Source: Enterobacteriaceae bacterium UBA2655
GTDB lineage: Bacteria > Pseudomonadota > Gammaproteobacteria > Enterobacterales > Enterobacteriaceae
NCBI GenBank assembly: GCA_002359495.1
Contig: DENB01000051.1
Location: forward strand, 4,517-68,516
Direction: 5' to 3'
Length of the DNA stretch: 64,000 bases
The position numbers were made by a program, and so were the translations under genes. Below are positions 17,328 through 26,071 of the stretch, piece after piece. Under the pieces are notes generated by a model. The model saw only the letters and a program-made list of their open reading frames with translations, had not been told where the DNA came from and ran no database searches. Position 1 is the stretch's first letter; every line of letters starts with the position of its first letter.

Positions 17328-19256
17328 ATGAGTACACAACAGAAGCGGCTCGATGTGATTTGTATCGGGCGCATCGCCGTCGATTTTTATGGGCAGCAGA
17401 TCGGGGCGCGTCTGGAAGAGACCACGACTTTCGCCAAATATCTGGGCGGCTCGTCTGGCAATGTCGCCTACGGCACGGCGATTCAGGGATTGAAATCGGC
17501 GATGCTGGCGCGCGTCGGCGATGAGCATAACGGCCGTTTTCTACGTGAGGAGTTGCAGCGCGTCGGCTGCAATACCGATAGCCTGATTACCGATAAACGT
17601 CGTCTGACCGGCATGGTTATTCTGGGCATTAAGGATCAGGAGACCTTCCCGCTGATTTTTTACCGCGACAACTGCGCCGATATGGGGTTGGTGCCGGAAG
17701 ATATCGACGAGGCTTTTATCGCCTCGTCCCATGCCGTGGCGGTGACCGGCACGCATCTTTCTCATCCCGATACCCGCGCGGCGGTGCTGAAGGCGCTGGA
17801 GATCGCCCGCGGCAACGGCCTGCGCACCGCGCTGGATATCGACTACCGGCCGGTGCTTTGGGGGCTGACCTCGTTGGGCGACGGGGAGACGCGCTACATC
17901 GAATCGCAGCAGGTAACGCAGCAGTTGCAGGAAGTGGCGCACTATTTCGACCTGATCGTCGGGACGGAAGAAGAGTTTCATATCGCCGGCGGCAGCACCG
18001 ATACGCTGACCGCGCTGAAGAACGTGCGTCAGGCGAGCCAGGCGACGTTGGTCTGCAAACGCGGCCCGCTCGGCTGCGTGGTGTTTGAGCAGGCGATCCC
18101 GGATAGCTGGGAAGAGACGCGGCTGCACAGCGGCGTGCGCGTGGAAGTGCTGAACGTGCTGGGGGCCGGAGACGCCTTTATGTCGGGTCTGCTGCGCGGC
18201 TGGCTCAACGACGAAGGCTGGGAGCAGGCTTGCCGTTACGCCAACGCCTGCGGCGCGCTGGTGGTCTCGCGTCACGGCTGCGCTCCAGCGATGCCGACCA
18301 AACAGGAGCTGGACGATTTCCTCAGCCGCGAGCATGAGGTGAAGCGACCGGATCGCGACAGGCGCCTGAACCATCTGCACCGCGTCACCACTCGCAAGCG
18401 GCAGTGGCCGGAATTGTGCGTCTTCGCTTTCGACCACCGCAAGCAGCTGGCGGATATGGCGCGCGAGGCGGGCGTAGACGAAAGCGGCATTCCGCAACTG
18501 AAGCTGCTGCTGCTGAAGGCGGCGGAAGAGGCGGCCGACGAGGCGGGGCTGGAGAATAAAAGCGGCATTCTGGCGGATACCACTTACGGCCAGCGGGCGC
18601 TGAACGCCATTACCGGCAAAGGCTGGTGGATAGGCCGCCCGATCGAGCAGCCCGGATCGCGTCCGCTGCGCCTGGAGCATGGCAATATCGGTTCGCAGCT
18701 TATCGACTGGCCGCAGGAGCACGTGGTGAAATGTCTGGTGTTCTACCATCCGCACGACAGCGCCGAGATGCGCCAAGCGCAGGATGAGCAGGTGCTGGAC
18801 GTCTGGCGCAGCTGCAATAAAAGCGGACATGAACTGCTGCTGGAGGTGATCCTGCCGGAGAGCAACCCGGACCATCAGGAGTCGTATTATCTTGATATCT
18901 TGAGCCACTTTTACCGCCTGGGCATTCAGCCGGACTGGTGGAAGCTGCCGCCGCTCTCCGCCGCGAGCTGGGAGGCGATCGGCGGATTGATTGAGCAGCA
19001 GGATCCGTACTGTCGCGGCATTTTGTTGCTGGGTCTGGATGCGCCGGAAGAGAAACTGAAGTCGGGCTTTGTCGCCGCCGCGCAGGCGCTGTGGGTCAAA
19101 GGCTTCGCCGTCGGCCGCACCATTTTCGGCCAGCCTTCACGGCAATGGCTACAGGGCGAGCTGGACGATCGGGCGTTGATTGAGCAGGTGAAGGGGAACT
19201 ATCTGCGGCTGATTGCCTACTGGCGCGACGCGCGCAAGGCATCGGGCCGGGGCTGA
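17328..19256 (+). CDS. iolC: 5-dehydro-2-deoxygluconokinase IolC fused to DUF2090 aldolase-like domain
   Basis: A 642-residue two-domain protein. Residues about 8-325 are a PfkB-type kinase (DVICIGRIAVDFYG, KYLGGSSGNVAYG, and the catalytic LNVLGAGDAFMSGLLRG near 280) that phosphorylates 2-deoxy-5-keto-gluconate. Residues about 335-642 form a DUF2090 domain (ELCVFAFDHRKQLADMA, LADTTYGQRAL, EVILPES, FAVGRTIFGQP) related to class I aldolases and proposed to cleave the 6-phosphate to dihydroxyacetone phosphate and malonate semialdehyde, replacing IolJ. No separate iolJ is in the window. Start chosen at ATG 17328 after AGAAGG. Divergent from iolD and convergent with dcrB. Confidence 0.93.
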   Translation: MSTQQKRLDVICIGRIAVDFYGQQIGARLEETTTFAKYLGGSSGNVAYGTAIQGLKSAMLARVGDEHNGRFLREELQRVGCNTDSLITDKRRLTGMVILGIKDQETFPLIFYRDNCADMGLVPEDIDEAFIASSHAVAVTGTHLSHPDTRAAVLKALEIARGNGLRTALDIDYRPVLWGLTSLGDGETRYIESQQVTQQLQEVAHYFDLIVGTEEEFHIAGGSTDTLTALKNVRQASQATLVCKRGPLGCVVFEQAIPDSWEETRLHSGVRVEVLNVLGAGDAFMSGLLRGWLNDEGWEQACRYANACGALVVSRHGCAPAMPTKQELDDFLSREHEVKRPDRDRRLNHLHRVTTRKRQWPELCVFAFDHRKQLADMAREAGVDESGIPQLKLLLLKAAEEAADEAGLENKSGILADTTYGQRALNAITGKGWWIGRPIEQPGSRPLRLEHGNIGSQLIDWPQEHVVKCLVFYHPHDSAEMRQAQDEQVLDVWRSCNKSGHELLLEVILPESNPDHQESYYLDILSHFYRLGIQPDWWKLPPLSAASWEAIGGLIEQQDPYCRGILLLGLDAPEEKLKSGFVAAAQALWVKGFAVGRTIFGQPSRQWLQGELDDRALIEQVKGNYLRLIAYWRDARKASGRG

Positions 19257-19266
19257 CGACGGCGCT

Positions 19267-19295
19267 GGGCGGGTTTGCCTCCTGCTTACCCGCCC
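19267..19295. terminator. Stem-loop between convergent iolC and dcrB
   Basis: GGGCGGGT (19267-19274) pairs with ACCCGCCC (19288-19295) across a 13-base loop. There is no clear U tract, so termination here is possible but weakly supported. Confidence 0.4.
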
Positions 19296-19308
19296 GCCGC
19301 GGCGTAGA

Positions 19309-19866
19309 TTACTTCAGGGTAATCGTCTTCACGATATTCTCCGCAGTGCTCTGCGCCTGCTGCTGGTTATCCGCCGGCAGGGTGATCTGCATGGTCAGCA
19401 GCTTGCCGTCGACTTTCGCCAGAATCACCGTCGACCAGGAGGTCTGGTTGTTGGCGGAAATCACCGAATCCAGCTGCTGCGCCGGCTGATCTTTCAGCGT
19501 CACTGCTTTATTAGAGACCACCTGCAGCTGCGGATCGCGGTTGCGCTGCTGCTGCTCAAGGCGCTGAGAAAGCACCTCCAGCGACTCGTTAGTGGCATCG
19601 CCTTCGATAACGATAATGGCGCTCTGGCCGCTTTCATCCGCATAGACATGCATATTGGTCGACTGAGAACCGATTTTACCACTCTTGTCAGACATGCCGG
19701 CCGGCAGCGAGAAGCTTAATTTGCCGTCCATAAGCGTCACCGTTTGCGCAGACTGGCTGGCGCTGACGCCGTTGTCGTTTTTCGCCGCGTCATCTTGCTT
19801 CTGGTCGCAGGCGGCAAGTCCCAGCGCCAGTAAACCTATACCGAGATACTTTACTAAGTTACGCAT
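19309..19866 (-). CDS. dcrB: Phage C1-receptor-associated lipoprotein DcrB
   Basis: A 185-residue periplasm-facing lipoprotein. [20 protein letters not shown] ends in a lipobox with the acylated Cys at residue 20; the mature part ([51 protein letters not shown]) matches E. coli DcrB, needed for infection by phages C1 and C6 and linked to envelope lipoprotein quality. The start at 19866 replaces an upstream in-frame start that would mask the signal peptide. It follows yhhQ on the same strand after a strong hairpin, and is convergent with iolC, where E. coli has yhhS next. Confidence 0.94.
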   Translation of the reverse strand: MRNLVKYLGIGLLALGLAACDQKQDDAAKNDNGVSASQSAQTVTLMDGKLSFSLPAGMSDKSGKIGSQSTNMHVYADESGQSAIIVIEGDATNESLEVLSQRLEQQQRNRDPQLQVVSNKAVTLKDQPAQQLDSVISANNQTSWSTVILAKVDGKLLTMQITLPADNQQQAQSTAENIVKTITLK

Positions 19867-19903
19867 CTGAATCCCTTTTTTTAGTTTCCAATCAGCCATT
19901 CTT

Positions 19904-19939
19904 ACAATCCTCAGGCGGCAAAAGCAACCTGAGGATTGT
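19904..19939 (-). other. Perfect 12-bp stem-loop between yhhQ and dcrB
   Basis: ACAATCCTCAGG (19904-19915) and CCTGAGGATTGT (19928-19939) flank a 12-base loop. On the minus strand no U tract follows, so it is more likely an mRNA processing or stability element, or a weak attenuator, than a simple terminator. Confidence 0.6.
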
Positions 19940-19979
19940 CAGCAGATCTTAGCGGTCCGCCGGGCTTTGCTCCATAGGA

Positions 19980-20645
19980 TTAGCCGAAATTTAGCTGGCT
20001 GCGGCGGGAACGCTGCGTGAGACGCTTCAGCGCGGCGTTCAGCAACATGCCGTAGGCGGGCAGGAAGAAAACCATGCAGATAAGCACTTTGAAGCTGTAG
20101 TCCACCAGCGCGATCTCGACCCAGTGCTGCGCCATAAAGGGATCGAGGCTTTTGTAGAACGCGATGAAGAAGAAGGCCAGGGTATCGCTGATATTGCCGA
20201 GGAACATCGCCGCCGCCGGCGCCGCCCACCACTGCGGCAGCTGACGCAGGCGGTTAAAGACATGTACGTCCAGAATCTGCCCCAGCGCATAGGCCATAAA
20301 GCTGGCGCAGGCGATGCGTGCCACGAACAGGTTAACCTCCTGCAATGCGGCCCAGCCCTGCCACTCTCCCTGGTAGAAAACGCAGGAGACCATATAAGAG
20401 ATAAACAGCGCCGGAAGCATCACCGCCAGAATAATACGGCGCGCAAGCGGCGCGCCGAAGATGCGCACGGTGAGATCGGTAGCGAGAAAGATGAAAGGAA
20501 AGCTGAAGGCGCCCCAGGTGGTATGGAAACCGAAAATGGAGATCGGCAGCTGAACCAGATAGTTGCTGGAGGTGATCACCAGCAGGTGAAACAGCGACAG
20601 CCAGAACAGCGCGTGCAGGCGCTGACGCGGAGACAAATCGATCAT
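19980..20645 (-). CDS. yhhQ: Queuosine precursor transporter YhhQ
   Basis: Inner-membrane importer of preQ0/preQ1 for queuosine tRNA modification (221 aa, COG1738/DUF165 family). About six membrane segments; the conserved runs LLVITSSNYLVQLPISIFGF, FIFLATDLTVRIFGAPLARR and LGNISDTLAFFFIAF match E. coli YhhQ. The frame is open 12 codons upstream but ATG 20645 aligns with the family. Divergent from tusA across 225 bases. Confidence 0.94.
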   Translation of the reverse strand: MIDLSPRQRLHALFWLSLFHLLVITSSNYLVQLPISIFGFHTTWGAFSFPFIFLATDLTVRIFGAPLARRIILAVMLPALFISYMVSCVFYQGEWQGWAALQEVNLFVARIACASFMAYALGQILDVHVFNRLRQLPQWWAAPAAAMFLGNISDTLAFFFIAFYKSLDPFMAQHWVEIALVDYSFKVLICMVFFLPAYGMLLNAALKRLTQRSRRSQLNFG

Positions 20646-20870
20646 ATTAAGCCTTTTTAGTTTTGGGGTGAGGGAACCCATTGCCGCCGGCGAAACGCTC
20701 AGATTGCTGAAACGTCTTGCGCGGTTGCGGTTAAACTTAGGGAAAATCGGGCGGCATCTTACCGTTTCAGGTTATTTATGCAATGGTTAATTTTAACGCA
20801 ATCGTTATCGCCTTGCGCCCTCTGTTCGGCGCGCTAGAATAGCCGGCCCCAACCCAATTCAGAGAGAATT

Positions 20871-21116
20871 ATGAGCGACCGCTTCGCAAATCCCGATCAA
20901 ACCTTAGACGCGCTGGGGCTGCGCTGCCCGGAGCCGGTCATGATGGTGCGTAAAACCGTCCGCCACATGGCGGACGGCGAAACCCTGCTGATTATCGCCG
21001 ATGATCCCGCCACCACGCGCGACATACCCGGCTTTTGCCGCTTTATGGAACATACGCTGCTGGCGCAGGATACGGATGCGCTTCCCTATCGGTTTTTGAT
21101 TAAAAAGGGCCTGTAG
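20871..21116 (+). CDS. tusA: Sulfurtransferase TusA
   Basis: Small cytoplasmic persulfide carrier (81 aa) that takes sulfur from IscS and passes it to TusBCD for 2-thiouridine in tRNA wobble positions. The signature [17 protein letters not shown] contains the CPxP motif with the active Cys at residue 19. A clear AGAGAGAATT ribosome region precedes the ATG. In E. coli it lies between yhhQ and zntA; zntA is missing here. Confidence 0.95.
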   Translation: MSDRFANPDQTLDALGLRCPEPVMMVRKTVRHMADGETLLIIADDPATTRDIPGFCRFMEHTLLAQDTDALPYRFLIKKGL

Positions 21117-21127
21117 CGGCAGCGCCG

Positions 21128-21469
21128 TTACCAGCTGCCGCCGATAAAAACCTTCCCGTTCCCGTCCTGGTTAGTGGAAAAGGCATCGGACTGACGTCTG
21201 CGGTCCGTTCGATGAATGCGCTGAGAATCAGTGGGAAAGGGCGCGGCTTTGCGCGTGCAGTAACCGCTGTCGCATTCGGTGCCTGCTTTAATTGCGGGCT
21301 CCGGCAGTGAAAACGTCATCGATTTTTCGTCGGTTTTCAGCGGCGACGGGGCGGCAAGCAGCTCTGGGCTGCTTTGATATTCCAGCTGCAAGGGTTTGGC
21401 AGAAGCGATTAACGGCGAAACAAAAACAACGGATAGCAGAAGGCGTGTAGGCATTCCTTTGCGCATCAT
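21128..21469 (-). CDS. Unrecognised small exported protein
   Basis: A 113-residue protein that I do not recognise. It starts at 21469 after AAGGAG and has a typical Sec signal peptide (MMRKGMPTRLLLSVVFVSPLIASA, cleavage before KPLQLEY). The mature part, about 88 residues, holds a pair of cysteines in ECDSGYC that could form a disulfide, a basic stretch HRTDRRRQ and a C-terminal GKVFIGGSW. A periplasmic or outer-membrane-associated place is likely. It is convergent with tusA (11-base gap) and occupies the position of zntA in E. coli. Function unknown. Confidence 0.65.
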   Translation of the reverse strand: MMRKGMPTRLLLSVVFVSPLIASAKPLQLEYQSSPELLAAPSPLKTDEKSMTFSLPEPAIKAGTECDSGYCTRKAAPFPTDSQRIHRTDRRRQSDAFSTNQDGNGKVFIGGSW

Positions 21470-21614
21470 AAACTCCTTGTGATTAAAAGTGGGGCTGTCG
21501 AACAGAACCATTTTAAGGAAGAGTTAGTAAACCAAGGTTATCATTTTTGGTGAAAATTATCATGGCTGCTTTCCGCTCCGGCCTCCCTGCCAGAGCTGAA
21601 CAAAGCGCCCTCTC

Positions 21615-22244
21615 TCAGTAAAGCCACAGCGAACGCACAATCATAAAATGACCGGCGAAGTAACAAGCGGCGACAATGGCGCTGTCGGCGCGGAAACGGC
21701 GGCGGTAGTGGCTGATAAACCAGACGATATTCGCCAGCAGTAGCAGGCTGGCGCCCACTACCAGCGAGAAGCTGTAGTCCGTAGGGCGGAAGAAGTACTG
21801 CTCCGCCGCCAGCCAGGTCATCACCAGCGTCATGCCGATAAAGGTGGAAATCGGCCAGCGCAGATCCTCCAGCCGCGTCCAGATGGTCGCAATCACCAGC
21901 ACACCGATAATCAGCAGCACCAACGGAATCGGCCAGAAAAAGCTCATGGTCATATTCGCCGCGAAGCTGATGGTATAAAGCAGGTGCGACAGAAAAAACG
22001 CGCCGAGGGCGTAAAGCATGCGCTGGCGCGGCAACAGCGTCAGCGCGTCGCCGATCAGCGTCGCCACCAGCCCCGCCAGAATCAGGTAATCGGTGCTGTG
22101 CAGCCTCGGCGCCTGCCATGCCCAGGCGACAAGCAGCAACAGCGTGACAGGTTTGAAGACCCAGCGTTGCCACTGCGGTCCGCGATAAGAGGCGTCAACA
22201 TAGAGCCAACCGGAAAAAAGTACCGCAAGGAAAGACCAAAGCAT
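21615..22244 (-). CDS. yhhN: YhhN family membrane protein (lysoplasmalogenase-like)
   Basis: A 209-residue integral membrane protein with about seven to eight hydrophobic segments. [40 protein letters not shown] and [20 protein letters not shown] match E. coli YhhN. The family includes eukaryotic TMEM86 lysoplasmalogenases; activity of the bacterial enzyme is inferred from that homology. Start placed at MLWSF; five extra in-frame codons upstream are ignored. Divergent from yhhM. Confidence 0.92.
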   Translation of the reverse strand: MLWSFLAVLFSGWLYVDASYRGPQWQRWVFKPVTLLLLVAWAWQAPRLHSTDYLILAGLVATLIGDALTLLPRQRMLYALGAFFLSHLLYTISFAANMTMSFFWPIPLVLLIIGVLVIATIWTRLEDLRWPISTFIGMTLVMTWLAAEQYFFRPTDYSFSLVVGASLLLLANIVWFISHYRRRFRADSAIVAACYFAGHFMIVRSLWLY

Positions 22245-22401
22245 GTTTTCTCCCTTCACGAACAGAACGTCCGCTAATCAGATGAAAATTCCCAAAATTT
22301 CGATCTCAGTTTAGGTTACGGCCGGTGAATGTGACAATCAGGCTTCTCTGGTTGTATCCTTTGCCGCCACCTTATTTGAAACGCAAAGTGCGGGAGAAAA
22401 T

Positions 22402-22758
22402 ATGAGCAAGCCGCCGCTCCTCTTTTTTATCGTTCTGGCCATTATCGCCGTGCTGGCGACCCGTCAGTTTATCAAGCAGCGGCGCGAAATCGCCGTCAAC
22501 GATGCGTCGCCCGTGCAGATGCTGCCGGCCCAAATAAAGAGCAAACGCGAATATCCGACCTCGAACCGCCGCTCGCGTCAGCGCGAAGTGATCGCCGGCG
22601 AGGAGATGCGCTACGAGGTCTGGTTTCATCCCCTGAACGGCGCGGGCGACTTTAAGCTGATGCTGAATGCCGGCGATTATCACCAGCTGGATAAAAACGT
22701 GAAGGGCGAACTGAAAGTGCAGGGCACGCGCTTTGTCAGCTTTACGCCCGCGCCCTGA
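22402..22758 (+). CDS. yhhM: DUF2500 family membrane protein YhhM
   Basis: A 118-residue protein with one N-terminal membrane helix (MSKPPLLFFIVLAIIAVLAT) and a C-terminal soluble beta-rich domain (EEMRYEVWFHPLNGAGDFKL, YHQLDKNVKGELKVQGTRFV). It matches E. coli YhhM in size and sequence. Function unknown. A GGAGAAAAT ribosome site precedes the ATG. Convergent with yhhL, 24 bases apart. Confidence 0.9.
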   Translation: MSKPPLLFFIVLAIIAVLATRQFIKQRREIAVNDASPVQMLPAQIKSKREYPTSNRRSRQREVIAGEEMRYEVWFHPLNGAGDFKLMLNAGDYHQLDKNVKGELKVQGTRFVSFTPAP

Positions 22759-22782
22759 GCGCGAGCGCGTTACGCCTGAGTA

Positions 22783-23052
22783 TTACTGCTTCGGATAGTG
22801 TTTTTTCTGCCATGCCAGCAGTTCGAATACGCCGAAGACGAAGATTTTCAGCTGCGTCGTTCGGCTGAGCTTCGCGGCGTCTTTGGGCTGGGTCGCGCGC
22901 AGCAGCACCAGCTGCAGGCCGTGCATAATCACCATAAAAAACAGCGCCACGTTGACGAAGTAAGTCAGCGGTTTAGGAAAAGGCTGCACCAGATTCAGCA
23001 GCAAAAAAGCCCATACGCAGACCATCAGCAGGCGTCCCAGATTAATCAGCAT
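22783..23052 (-). CDS. yhhL: DUF1145 family membrane protein YhhL
   Basis: An 89-residue protein with two predicted membrane helices (LGRLLMVCVWAFLLLNLVQP and TYFVNVALFFMVIMHGLQLV), same length as E. coli YhhL. Its start lies inside the last codons of rsmD (11-base overlap), so it is translationally coupled to rsmD as in E. coli. Function unknown. Confidence 0.9.
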   Translation of the reverse strand: MLINLGRLLMVCVWAFLLLNLVQPFPKPLTYFVNVALFFMVIMHGLQLVLLRATQPKDAAKLSRTTQLKIFVFGVFELLAWQKKHYPKQ

Positions 23053-23641
23053 CGCGCGTCTCCTGTTGGCGATGATACAGACGATAAGCCACCTGACCGG
23101 CGATCTTCTCGCGGTGCAGATGCCAGTGAACGGGAACCGGCGGCGCGCCGTGCTCCACTTCGCTCTCAACGTAGATCAGCGCGTCGGCGGCCAGCCAGCC
23201 GTTCTGCTCCAGTAGCGACAGCGTCTCCAGCAGCAGCCCTTTGCGGAACGGCGGATCGATAAACACCACGTCGTAAGGCTCGCCGGTTTGCGCCAGCCAG
23301 CTCAGCGTATTGGTCTGGATCACCTTACCCTGCGACGCGCCCAAAGTGCGCAGATTTTTTTCCAGCTGCTGCGCCACCGGGCGCTCCAGCTCCAGCAGCG
23401 TGGCCGAGGCGGCGTAGCGCGACAGCGCTTCCAGCCCCAGCGCGCCGCTGCCAGCGAAACAGTCAAGACAGCGCGCCTGGCGAATATCGGGCGCGAGCCA
23501 GTTAAACAGGGTTTCACGCACCCGGTCGGTAGTGGGGCGCAAACCGGCGCTGTCGGGCACCGGCAATTTACGCCCGCGCCACTGGCCGCCGATCAGGCGA
23601 ATCTGCCCGGCACCGCCGGCGCTGCGGGGTTTTTTATTCAT
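23042..23641 (-). CDS. rsmD: 16S rRNA (guanine-966-N2)-methyltransferase RsmD
   Basis: SAM-dependent enzyme that methylates G966 of 16S rRNA in the assembled small subunit (199 aa). The Rossmann SAM motif CLDCFAGSGALGLEALSRYA and the catalytic VVFIDPPFRKG (N/DPPF/Y motif) are intact, as is the N-terminal RLIGGQWRGRKLPVPD. Start at ATG 23641 matches E. coli; a GTG three codons upstream is an alternative. Divergent from ftsY across about 250 bases. Confidence 0.95.
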   Translation of the reverse strand: MNKKPRSAGGAGQIRLIGGQWRGRKLPVPDSAGLRPTTDRVRETLFNWLAPDIRQARCLDCFAGSGALGLEALSRYAASATLLELERPVAQQLEKNLRTLGASQGKVIQTNTLSWLAQTGEPYDVVFIDPPFRKGLLLETLSLLEQNGWLAADALIYVESEVEHGAPPVPVHWHLHREKIAGQVAYRLYHRQQETRDAD

Positions 23642-23888
23642 CTTGCTCACAACTCGTCATAATTTGTTGCGTAGTTTAACGGGCGCAGAGGCGAGAAGAA
23701 ACGTTAAAAAAGGGTGCTGTGGTGCGCTGGCTGGAAAGTGTTAGACTAGCAGGCTCGGTTCCTGATGTGATGTGGTATCAATGCGTTCCGCGTCCGGTCA
23801 CGGAATCGCCCCTGAATTTATCAAGTTTATTTGCACCCCGATAGCCGTCATCGGCCGGGTTTGAGCCATCGAGGAGTGTGGTCACACA

Positions 23889-25397
23889 ATGGCAAAAGAG
23901 AAAAAACGTGGCTTTTTTTCCTGGCTGGGCTTTGGCAAAGAAGAAGAGAAACAGCCGGCTGCCGAAGAGAAAGAGAGCGTAGCGCAGCCTGAAGAGGCGG
24001 CGACAGATCGTCAGGCGGAAGCCGAGGAAATTCCTGAAGTCGCGCGCGCCGAAGCGCAGGCGGAAGCCACAGTCGCCGTCACCGAAGCGGTGGCGCAGGC
24101 GCAGGCTGAACATGCTGAGCCGGCAACGGAAGCGGAAAGCGCCATCGTTGCGCAAGAGCCGGAAACCGGGCAGCCGGATGTCGCTGCGGTTGAAGAAACG
24201 GAAGCGGCGCAGCCGGTTATCGTCGCCGTAGAAGAGGAGACGCTGCCGGAAGAGACTGCGCATCCTGAACGCGCTCCGGTCGAAGAGGAGCCGCAGGCGG
24301 AAGAGCTGGCGGAAGAAGAAGCCGGCGAGCCGCTCAGCGACGAAGAGCTGGAAGCGCTGGCGCTGGCCGAGGTCGCGCCGGACAGCGACGAGGCGGACAG
24401 CGCGTCGGTCGATACCGTCAGCGATCTGCCGCTTGCCGCCGCGCCCATCGTTACCCAGGAGCAGGAGCGCCCGACCAAAGAGGGCTTCTTTGCCCGCCTG
24501 AAGCGCAGCCTGGTCAAAACGCGCCAGAATCTCGGCTCCGGTTTCATCAGCCTGTTCCGCGGTAAAAAAATCGACGACGAGCTCTTTGAAGAGTTGGAAG
24601 AGCAGCTGCTGATCGCCGACGTCGGCGTGGAAACCACGCGCCGCATCATCACCAACCTGACGCAGCAGGCGAGCCGCAAACAGCTGCGCGACGCCGAAGC
24701 GCTCTACGGTCTGCTGAAGGCGGAAATGGCCGGCATTTTGCAAAAGGTCGACGCGCCGCTTGATGTCGGCGGCAAAACGCCGTTCGTCATTCTGATGGTA
24801 GGCGTCAACGGCGTCGGCAAAACCACCACTATCGGCAAGCTGGCGCGTCAATATCAGGCGCAGGGCAAAAGCGTGATGCTGGCGGCGGGCGACACCTTCC
24901 GCGCGGCGGCGGTGGAGCAGCTGCAGGTCTGGGGCGAGCGCAACAACATCCCGGTCGTGGCGCAGCATACCGGCGCTGATTCCGCCTCGGTGATTTTCGA
25001 CGCCATCCAGGCGGCGAAAGCGCGCAAGGTGGATGTGCTGATCGCCGACACCGCAGGCCGTTTGCAGAATAAATCGCACCTGATGGAAGAGCTGAAGAAG
25101 ATCACGCGCGTGATGAAGAAGCTGGATGAAGACGCGCCGCACGAAGTGATGCTGACCATCGACGCCAGCACCGGCCAGAACGCCATTAGCCAGGCGAAGC
25201 TGTTCCACGAGGCGGTGGGGCTTACCGGCATTACGCTCACCAAGCTGGACGGCACCGCCAAGGGCGGCGTGATCTTCTCGGTGGCCGATCAGTTCGGCAT
25301 TCCGATTCGTTATATCGGTGTTGGGGAAGGCATCGAAGATTTGCGGCCGTTCAAGGCTGAGGATTTTATTGAGGCACTGTTTGCCCGAGAGGACTAA
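23889..25397 (+). CDS. ftsY: Signal recognition particle receptor FtsY
   Basis: Membrane-associated SRP GTPase that docks ribosome-SRP complexes to SecYEG (502 aa). The N-terminus MAKEKKRGFFSWLGFGKEE is an amphipathic membrane-targeting sequence; residues about 15-195 form the very acidic, Ala/Glu-rich A domain, and from about 200 the NG domain follows with GVNGVGKTTTIGKL (G1, residues 305-318), DTFRAAAVEQL, DTAGRLQNK and TKLDGTAKGG. First gene of ftsYEX; ftsE starts five bases after its stop. Confidence 0.97.
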   Translation: MAKEKKRGFFSWLGFGKEEEKQPAAEEKESVAQPEEAATDRQAEAEEIPEVARAEAQAEATVAVTEAVAQAQAEHAEPATEAESAIVAQEPETGQPDVAAVEETEAAQPVIVAVEEETLPEETAHPERAPVEEEPQAEELAEEEAGEPLSDEELEALALAEVAPDSDEADSASVDTVSDLPLAAAPIVTQEQERPTKEGFFARLKRSLVKTRQNLGSGFISLFRGKKIDDELFEELEEQLLIADVGVETTRRIITNLTQQASRKQLRDAEALYGLLKAEMAGILQKVDAPLDVGGKTPFVILMVGVNGVGKTTTIGKLARQYQAQGKSVMLAAGDTFRAAAVEQLQVWGERNNIPVVAQHTGADSASVIFDAIQAAKARKVDVLIADTAGRLQNKSHLMEELKKITRVMKKLDEDAPHEVMLTIDASTGQNAISQAKLFHEAVGLTGITLTKLDGTAKGGVIFSVADQFGIPIRYIGVGEGIEDLRPFKAEDFIEALFARED

Positions 25398-25402
25398 TTT
25401 GG

Positions 25403-26071
25403 ATGATTCGCTTTGAAGAGGTCAGTAAGGCTTATCTCGGTGGACGTCAGGCGTTGCAGGGGGTGGATTTCCATCTGCGCCCCGGCGAAATGGCGTTCCT
25501 GACCGGCCACTCCGGCGCAGGGAAGAGCACCTTGCTGAAGCTGATTTGTGGTATTGAGCGGCCAAGCGCCGGACAAATCTGGTTTGGCGGCCACGACATT
25601 ACCCGTCTGCGCAACAGCGAAGTGCCTTTTCTGCGCCGCCAGATCGGCATGATCTTCCAGGATCACCACCTGTTGATGGATCGTTCGGTCTACGACAACG
25701 TGGCGATCCCGCTGATCATCTCCGGCGCCAGCGGCGAAGATATTCGCCGTCGCGTTTCGGCGGCGCTGGATAAAGTCGGCCTGCTCGACAAAGCGAAAAG
25801 CTATCCTATTCAGCTCTCCGGCGGCGAACAGCAGCGCGTCGGCATCGCCCGCGCGGTGGTGAATAAGCCGTCGGTGCTGCTGGCGGACGAGCCGACCGGC
25901 AACCTCGACAACGCGCTGTCGGAAGATATCCTGCGCCTGTTCGAAGAGTTCAACCGCGTAGGCGTGACGGTGCTGATGGCGACGCACGACCTCGGTTTGA
26001 TTACGCGCCGCCGTTATCGGGTGATGACGCTAAACCAGGGACGTTTGCACGGAGGCCACGATGGTCAATAA
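25403..26071 (+). CDS. ftsE: Cell division ATP-binding protein FtsE
   Basis: ATPase of the FtsEX complex, which at the divisome activates periplasmic amidases through EnvC (222 aa). Walker [13 protein letters not shown] at residues 34-45, signature [14 protein letters not shown] from about 139 and Walker [14 protein letters not shown] are intact. ftsX starts within the last 11 bases. Downstream of ftsY in the conserved operon. Confidence 0.97.
   Translation: MIRFEEVSKAYLGGRQALQGVDFHLRPGEMAFLTGHSGAGKSTLLKLICGIERPSAGQIWFGGHDITRLRNSEVPFLRRQIGMIFQDHHLLMDRSVYDNVAIPLIISGASGEDIRRRVSAALDKVGLLDKAKSYPIQLSGGEQQRVGIARAVVNKPSVLLADEPTGNLDNALSEDILRLFEEFNRVGVTVLMATHDLGLITRRRYRVMTLNQGRLHGGHDGQ

Noticed and set aside
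23778..25208. 476-codon minus-strand open frame with Phe/Arg-rich repeats
   Set aside because: Mirror of the Glu/Ala-rich FtsY A domain.
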